Assembly: GCA_002405565.1 (NCBI GenBank)
Contig: DHMB01000104.1
Span: 1-8,149, forward strand
Direction: 5' to 3'
Length of the DNA stretch: 8,149 nt
DNA from: Clostridiales bacterium UBA4653
GTDB lineage: Bacteria > Bacillota > Clostridia > Oscillospirales > CAG-272
Part shown: one piece after another, positions 6,337 through 8,149 of the stretch
Layout of the letters: each line of letters starts with the position of its first letter
Numbering within the stretch: position 1 is the first letter of the stretch
Position numbers and translations under genes: made by a program
Notes under the pieces: generated by a model
Databases searched by the model: none
Told to the model about the DNA's origin: nothing
What the model saw: only the letters and a program-made list of their open reading frames with translations

Positions 6337-6921
6337 ATGCTTGAAATTTCTCTTCCGATAATTGTTGAAGGCAAATATGACCGCGAGCGCGTGCTTTCCG
6401 TCGCGAGGGCGACCGTCATCACAACGGACGGCTTCGGAATTTTCAAAAAGGACGAAAAAGCCGCTCTCATCCGCAGACTTGCCGCGGCGGGCGGGGTCAT
6501 CGTGCTGACAGACAGCGACGGCGCGGGGCTTGTCATCCGTAATTATATTCACGGAATTCTCCCGCCAGATAAAATTTTCGATATCTATACGCCCGAGGTC
6601 AAGGGCAAGGAAAAGCGCAAGGCGGAGCCCTCGAAGGCGGGGCTTCTGGGCGTTGAAGGAATGGATCGCGGCTGGCTTGAAAACGCGCTTTCGCCGTTTG
6701 CGGGCGGGATAAGTCGACGTGAACCCAAGGTGACAAAAACAGATTTCTATCTTCTCGGGCTTTCCGGCGGCGACGGCAGCTCCGAAAAACGCAAAAAACT
6801 CGCGCAGCTGCTGGATTTACCTTGTAATCTTTCCTCAAATTCCCTCATAAATGCAATAAATCTTGCCGTCAGCGAAAAAGAATATCTTTCTGCTATTGAA
6901 AAACTCAAAACAGAGGTGTAA
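6337..6921 (+). CDS. rnmV: Ribonuclease M5-like Toprim protein
   Basis: A 194-aa protein with an N-terminal Toprim domain (about 5-90) and a C-terminal region resembling the DUF4093-type half of Clostridia RNase M5 proteins. Toprim residues are E11 in PIIVEGKYD (7-15) and the D59-x-D61 pair in VLTDSDGAG (56-64). IRNYI (67-71), GLLGVEGMD (102-110) and WLENAL (113-118) also match the RNase M5 layout. RNase M5 makes the final cuts that mature 5S rRNA from its precursor in Gram-positive bacteria, acting with ribosomal protein L18. In Bacillus it sits next to ksgA; here it sits between holA and a GtrA-like gene. The ATG is 3 nt after the holA stop, with GAGAGG (6324-6329) inside the end of holA, so translation is probably coupled. 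The internal region (86-100) is Lys/Glu-rich. Another Toprim nuclease function cannot be fully excluded. Confidence 0.82.
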   Translation: MLEISLPIIVEGKYDRERVLSVARATVITTDGFGIFKKDEKAALIRRLAAAGGVIVLTDSDGAGLVIRNYIHGILPPDKIFDIYTPEVKGKEKRKAEPSKAGLLGVEGMDRGWLENALSPFAGGISRREPKVTKTDFYLLGLSGGDGSSEKRKKLAQLLDLPCNLSSNSLINAINLAVSEKEYLSAIEKLKTEV

Positions 6922-6924
6922 AAT
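6896..6924 (+). promoter_or_regulatory. Possible internal promoter before the GtrA-like gene
   Basis: TTGAAA (6896-6901), a 17-bp spacer and TAAAAT (6919-6924), each five of six to consensus, at the end of the RNase M5 gene. Transcription would be expected to begin at about 6931, which is the first base of the next gene's ATG. The DNA is A-rich here, so a chance match is quite possible. Confidence 0.35.
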
Positions 6925-6930
6925 AAATAT

Positions 6931-7491
6931 ATGAAAGAAAAAAAGAATTTTTTTGATAAAATCATCGACGGACTTCACCTGACGAAGTACCGCGAGATTA
7001 TAATGTATCTGTTTTTCGGCGTGCTTACGACGCTTGTCGGTTGGATCGTTTATTACGGTATCCTCGCCGCGGGCAGAGCGATATTCGACATACCGGCGGA
7101 GGAAGTGACAGGCGGAAAGTATATCGCGGTTTACACTGCCGCCCAGGTGCTCCAATGGATCTGCGCCGTGCTTTTTGCGTTTTTCACAAACAAAAAATGG
7201 GTTTTTACGGACGCCGACAAGGACGTATCGACCGGAAAACAGCTCGTCACGTTCGCGGGCTCGCGCCTTGTGACATTCGGACTTGACTTTGTCATCACTT
7301 ATGCCGGTACATTCGCCCTTGCAAAGCTCTTCCCTTCTCTCGTTGCGGTATTCCTGCTCGGGAAGGAAAGAAACCTTGCGGAGATACTTTCAAAGGTCAT
7401 CGCGGCGGTTGTTGTCATAATCTGCAACTATATTATCAGCAAGGTGCTCGTTTTCAAAAAAAGCAAGTCGGAGGATAAGCCCATTGAATAA
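6931..7491 (+). CDS. GtrA-like four-helix membrane protein
   Basis: A 186-aa integral membrane protein of the GtrA-like family. Predicted membrane helices lie at about 22-46, 66-86, 108-135 and 152-175, with a basic N terminus (MKEKK) and a charged C-terminal tail. The family signature of a short polar loop after helix 2 is seen as FFTNKKWVF (84-92), and its counterpart after helix 4 is NYIISKVLVFKK (166-177). GtrA-type proteins are thought to help move or modify undecaprenyl-phosphate-linked sugars for cell-surface glycosylation; the substrate here is unknown and no glycosyltransferase gene is adjacent. A stretch between helices 3 and 4 (134-150) is longer and more polar than the other loops. 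An in-frame stop (the RNase M5 stop codon) lies 12 nt upstream, fixing the start. The ribosome binding site AGAGGTG (6912-6918) is rather far, 12 nt before the ATG. The last 8 bp overlap mrnC. Confidence 0.85.
   Translation: MKEKKNFFDKIIDGLHLTKYREIIMYLFFGVLTTLVGWIVYYGILAAGRAIFDIPAEEVTGGKYIAVYTAAQVLQWICAVLFAFFTNKKWVFTDADKDVSTGKQLVTFAGSRLVTFGLDFVITYAGTFALAKLFPSLVAVFLLGKERNLAEILSKVIAAVVVIICNYIISKVLVFKKSKSEDKPIE
7470..7474 (+). promoter_or_regulatory. Ribosome binding site fixing a TTG start for mrnC
   Basis: GGAGG lies inside the 3' end of the GtrA-like gene, 9 nt before the TTG at 7484. The reading frame has no ATG between that point and the conserved YVGDAV motif, and an extension upstream is not needed for the family. 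The placement supports the TTG as the true start. Confidence 0.7.
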
Positions 7492-7855
7492 ACAGGATCA
7501 TTCAGTCTCCGTTTATGCTTACGTCGGCGACGCGGTGCTTGAAGTCTATATAAGAGAAAGGCTTGCGGCGTCCGGCATTTCGGACACGGGAAAGCTCTCC
7601 GCTCTTGCGCAGAAGCTCGTTTGCGCCGAGGCGCAGAGTGACAGGCTGGAGTCGGTTCTTCCTCTGCTTACGGAGGAGGAAACAGGCGTTTACCTGACGG
7701 GCAGAAATCACAAAACAAAAACAACGCCGAAACATTCAACCCCCGCCCAATATCACAGGGCAACAGGCTTTGAAGCGATTTTCGGTTTTCTCTATCTTTC
7801 CGGCATGACCGAAAGAGCTCGCGAGCTTTTTTCGGCAGCTTATCCGGATATTTAA
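7484..7855 (+). CDS. mrnC: Mini-ribonuclease 3
   Basis: A 123-aa RNase III-fold catalytic domain without a double-stranded-RNA-binding domain, the hallmark of Mini-III. Key segments are YAYVGDAVLEVYIRERL (11-27, with catalytic Asp16), SALAQKLVCAEAQ (39-51), LTEEETGVYLTGRNHKTKT (62-80, with the family's GRN at 73-75) and ATGFEAIFGFLYLSG (93-107, with catalytic Glu97). Mini-III is known to trim both ends of 23S rRNA precursor at its basal stem in Gram-positive bacteria. Translation begins at TTG, overlapping the GtrA-like gene by 8 bp and served by GGAGG at 7470-7474, so the two are probably coupled. In many Firmicutes this gene sits between cysS and a TrmH-type rRNA methyltransferase gene; cysS is not upstream here and the downstream gene is outside the window. 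Confidence 0.95.
   Translation: MNKQDHSVSVYAYVGDAVLEVYIRERLAASGISDTGKLSALAQKLVCAEAQSDRLESVLPLLTEEETGVYLTGRNHKTKTTPKHSTPAQYHRATGFEAIFGFLYLSGMTERARELFSAAYPDI
7812..7832 (+). other. Terminator-like hairpin inside the 3' end of mrnC
   Basis: AAAGAGCT (7812-7819) and AGCTTTTT (7824-7831) can pair over 8 bp, with one G-U, around a CGCG loop, and the run of Ts reaches 7832. The core AGCTCGCGAGCT (7816-7827) is a perfect 12-bp palindrome. It resembles an intrinsic terminator but lies before the stop codon, within sense codons for the conserved C-terminal end. It may only reflect codon choice. Confidence 0.35.
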
Positions 7856-7870
7856 TTTAATATGATAAAA

Positions 7871-8090
7871 CGGCAGGATATAAAGATCCGTCCCGGCGAC
7901 CGCCCCTCCCGCCCAATAACGGTCTGCACTTTTTATAGTGTCAGCTCCTTGCGTTCTTACGCTCGCGGTGGAGGGTATCGGTTTGCAACGGGTTTTCAAT
8001 ATTCTGTCTTGCAATCTTTGGTTTGCCTAACCCGCTTTATCCACCTACCCCCCGATATCGCGGGGACACAATTCAGCGCGGCAAACATGG
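7871..8090 (+). ncRNA. Candidate structured RNA, family not recognised
   Basis: This stretch has no convincing gene but holds nested inverted repeats. GTGTC (7938-7942) pairs with GACAC (8065-8069), GGTGGA (7967-7972) with TCCACC (8040-8045), and CGGGTT (7989-7994) with AACCCG (8029-8034), all co-linear and nested. Local hairpins sit on each side: GCGT-TCTT-ACGC (7951-7962) on the 5' side and CCCG/CGGG (8051-8054, 8061-8064) on the 3' side. Upstream are GGAT/ATCC (7876-7889) and GACCG/CGGTC (7898-7924). A closing stem, open centre and apical stem-loop vaguely recall 6S RNA or a riboswitch aptamer, but no consensus I know matches. Strand is assumed from the following terminator, which could also work in reverse. 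A dispersed intergenic repeat is an equally fair reading. Confidence 0.35.
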
Positions 8091-8120
8091 AAAAACGTCT
8101 CTTGGGGAGGGACGTTTTTT
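8091..8120 (+). terminator. Intrinsic terminator
   Basis: ACGTCTCT (8095-8102) pairs with AGGGACGT (8108-8115) through one G-U around a TGGGG loop. The flanking A4 (8091-8094) and T run (8115-8120) extend the stem and supply the U-tract. It follows mrnC by about 235 bp on the same strand, so it ends either the long operon or a separate RNA from the structured region before it. The A and T flanks mean it could also act, less well, on minus-strand transcripts. Confidence 0.85.
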
Positions 8121-8133
8121 CATTTCCCCCTAC

Positions 8134-8149
8134 TTTTCTTTGAAAAGAA
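8134..8149. repeat. AT-rich inverted repeat cut by the window end
   Basis: TTCTTT (8136-8141) and AAAGAA (8144-8149) form a perfect inverted repeat about GA. The left side continues outward as TACTT, while the right arm stops at the last base of the window, so the full repeat may be longer. It follows the terminator by 14 bp. Its role is unknown. Confidence 0.5.

Noticed and set aside
7736..8014. A 92-codon open frame on the minus strand
   Set aside because: It overlaps the end of mrnC in antisense and the structured region, with no promoter or ribosome binding site seen.
7940..8120. SAM (S-box), T-box, cobalamin or c-di-GMP riboswitch
   Set aside because: Fragments such as GGTGGAGGGT and GGGACGTTTTTT recall S-box and T-box pieces, but the surrounding conserved cores are absent, so no class was assigned.
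7862..8143. A 93-codon open frame on the plus strand in the 3' noncoding region
   Set aside because: It has no ribosome binding site, runs through the terminator hairpin, and its composition (many Arg, Ser and Pro, no domain pattern) does not look like a conserved protein. The inverted repeats explain the sequence better.
1..8149. CRISPR array, insertion sequence, phage or defence island
   Set aside because: No regularly spaced long repeats, transposase, integrase or defence protein motifs were found; the coding genes are ordinary core genes.

Overview
The window looks like chromosomal housekeeping DNA from a low-to-middle-GC Gram-positive bacterium, most likely a gut-type Clostridia member. 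The evidence is the gene set: RNase M5 with a Clostridia-style C-terminal half, Mini-III ribonuclease, lepA followed directly by hemW, AGGAGG-type ribosome binding sites and strong TTGACA/TATAAT promoters. The species cannot be named from sequence alone. No phage, transposase, CRISPR or defence genes are visible.

Layout. On the minus strand, reading right to left, a promoter near 3230 drives lepA (3144 to 1333) and hemW (1314 to 175). Just beyond hemW a separate near-perfect promoter drives a tRNA-Ser(CGA) gene (103 to 15). On the plus strand, a divergent promoter back to back with that of lepA drives glyA (3324-4571). A 106-bp gap with a second promoter candidate and a 10-bp-phased repeat follows. 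Then come a stand-alone CinA C-terminal domain gene (4678-5160), holA (5245-6333), an RNase M5 gene (6337-6921), a GtrA-like membrane protein gene (6931-7491) and mrnC (7484-7855). The last four genes are closely packed, and three junctions suggest co-transcription or translational coupling. The final 294 bp hold no convincing gene. They contain several nested inverted repeats, then a good intrinsic terminator (8091-8120) and an AT-rich inverted repeat cut by the window edge.

Functional theme. Most genes serve translation, RNA maturation or replication: tRNA-Ser, the ribosomal GTPase LepA, two rRNA-trimming nucleases (RNase M5 for 5S rRNA, Mini-III for 23S rRNA), one-carbon supply (GlyA) and the clamp-loader delta subunit (HolA). 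HemW (heme chaperone family), PncC/CinA (pyridine nucleotide salvage) and GtrA (polysaccharide-lipid membrane protein family) are the others.

Nothing in the coding content is clearly a new system. The most open questions are the structured 3' noncoding region (about 7870-8120), the helically phased GTCGRA repeats upstream of cinA, and a DnaA-box-like segment upstream of holA.
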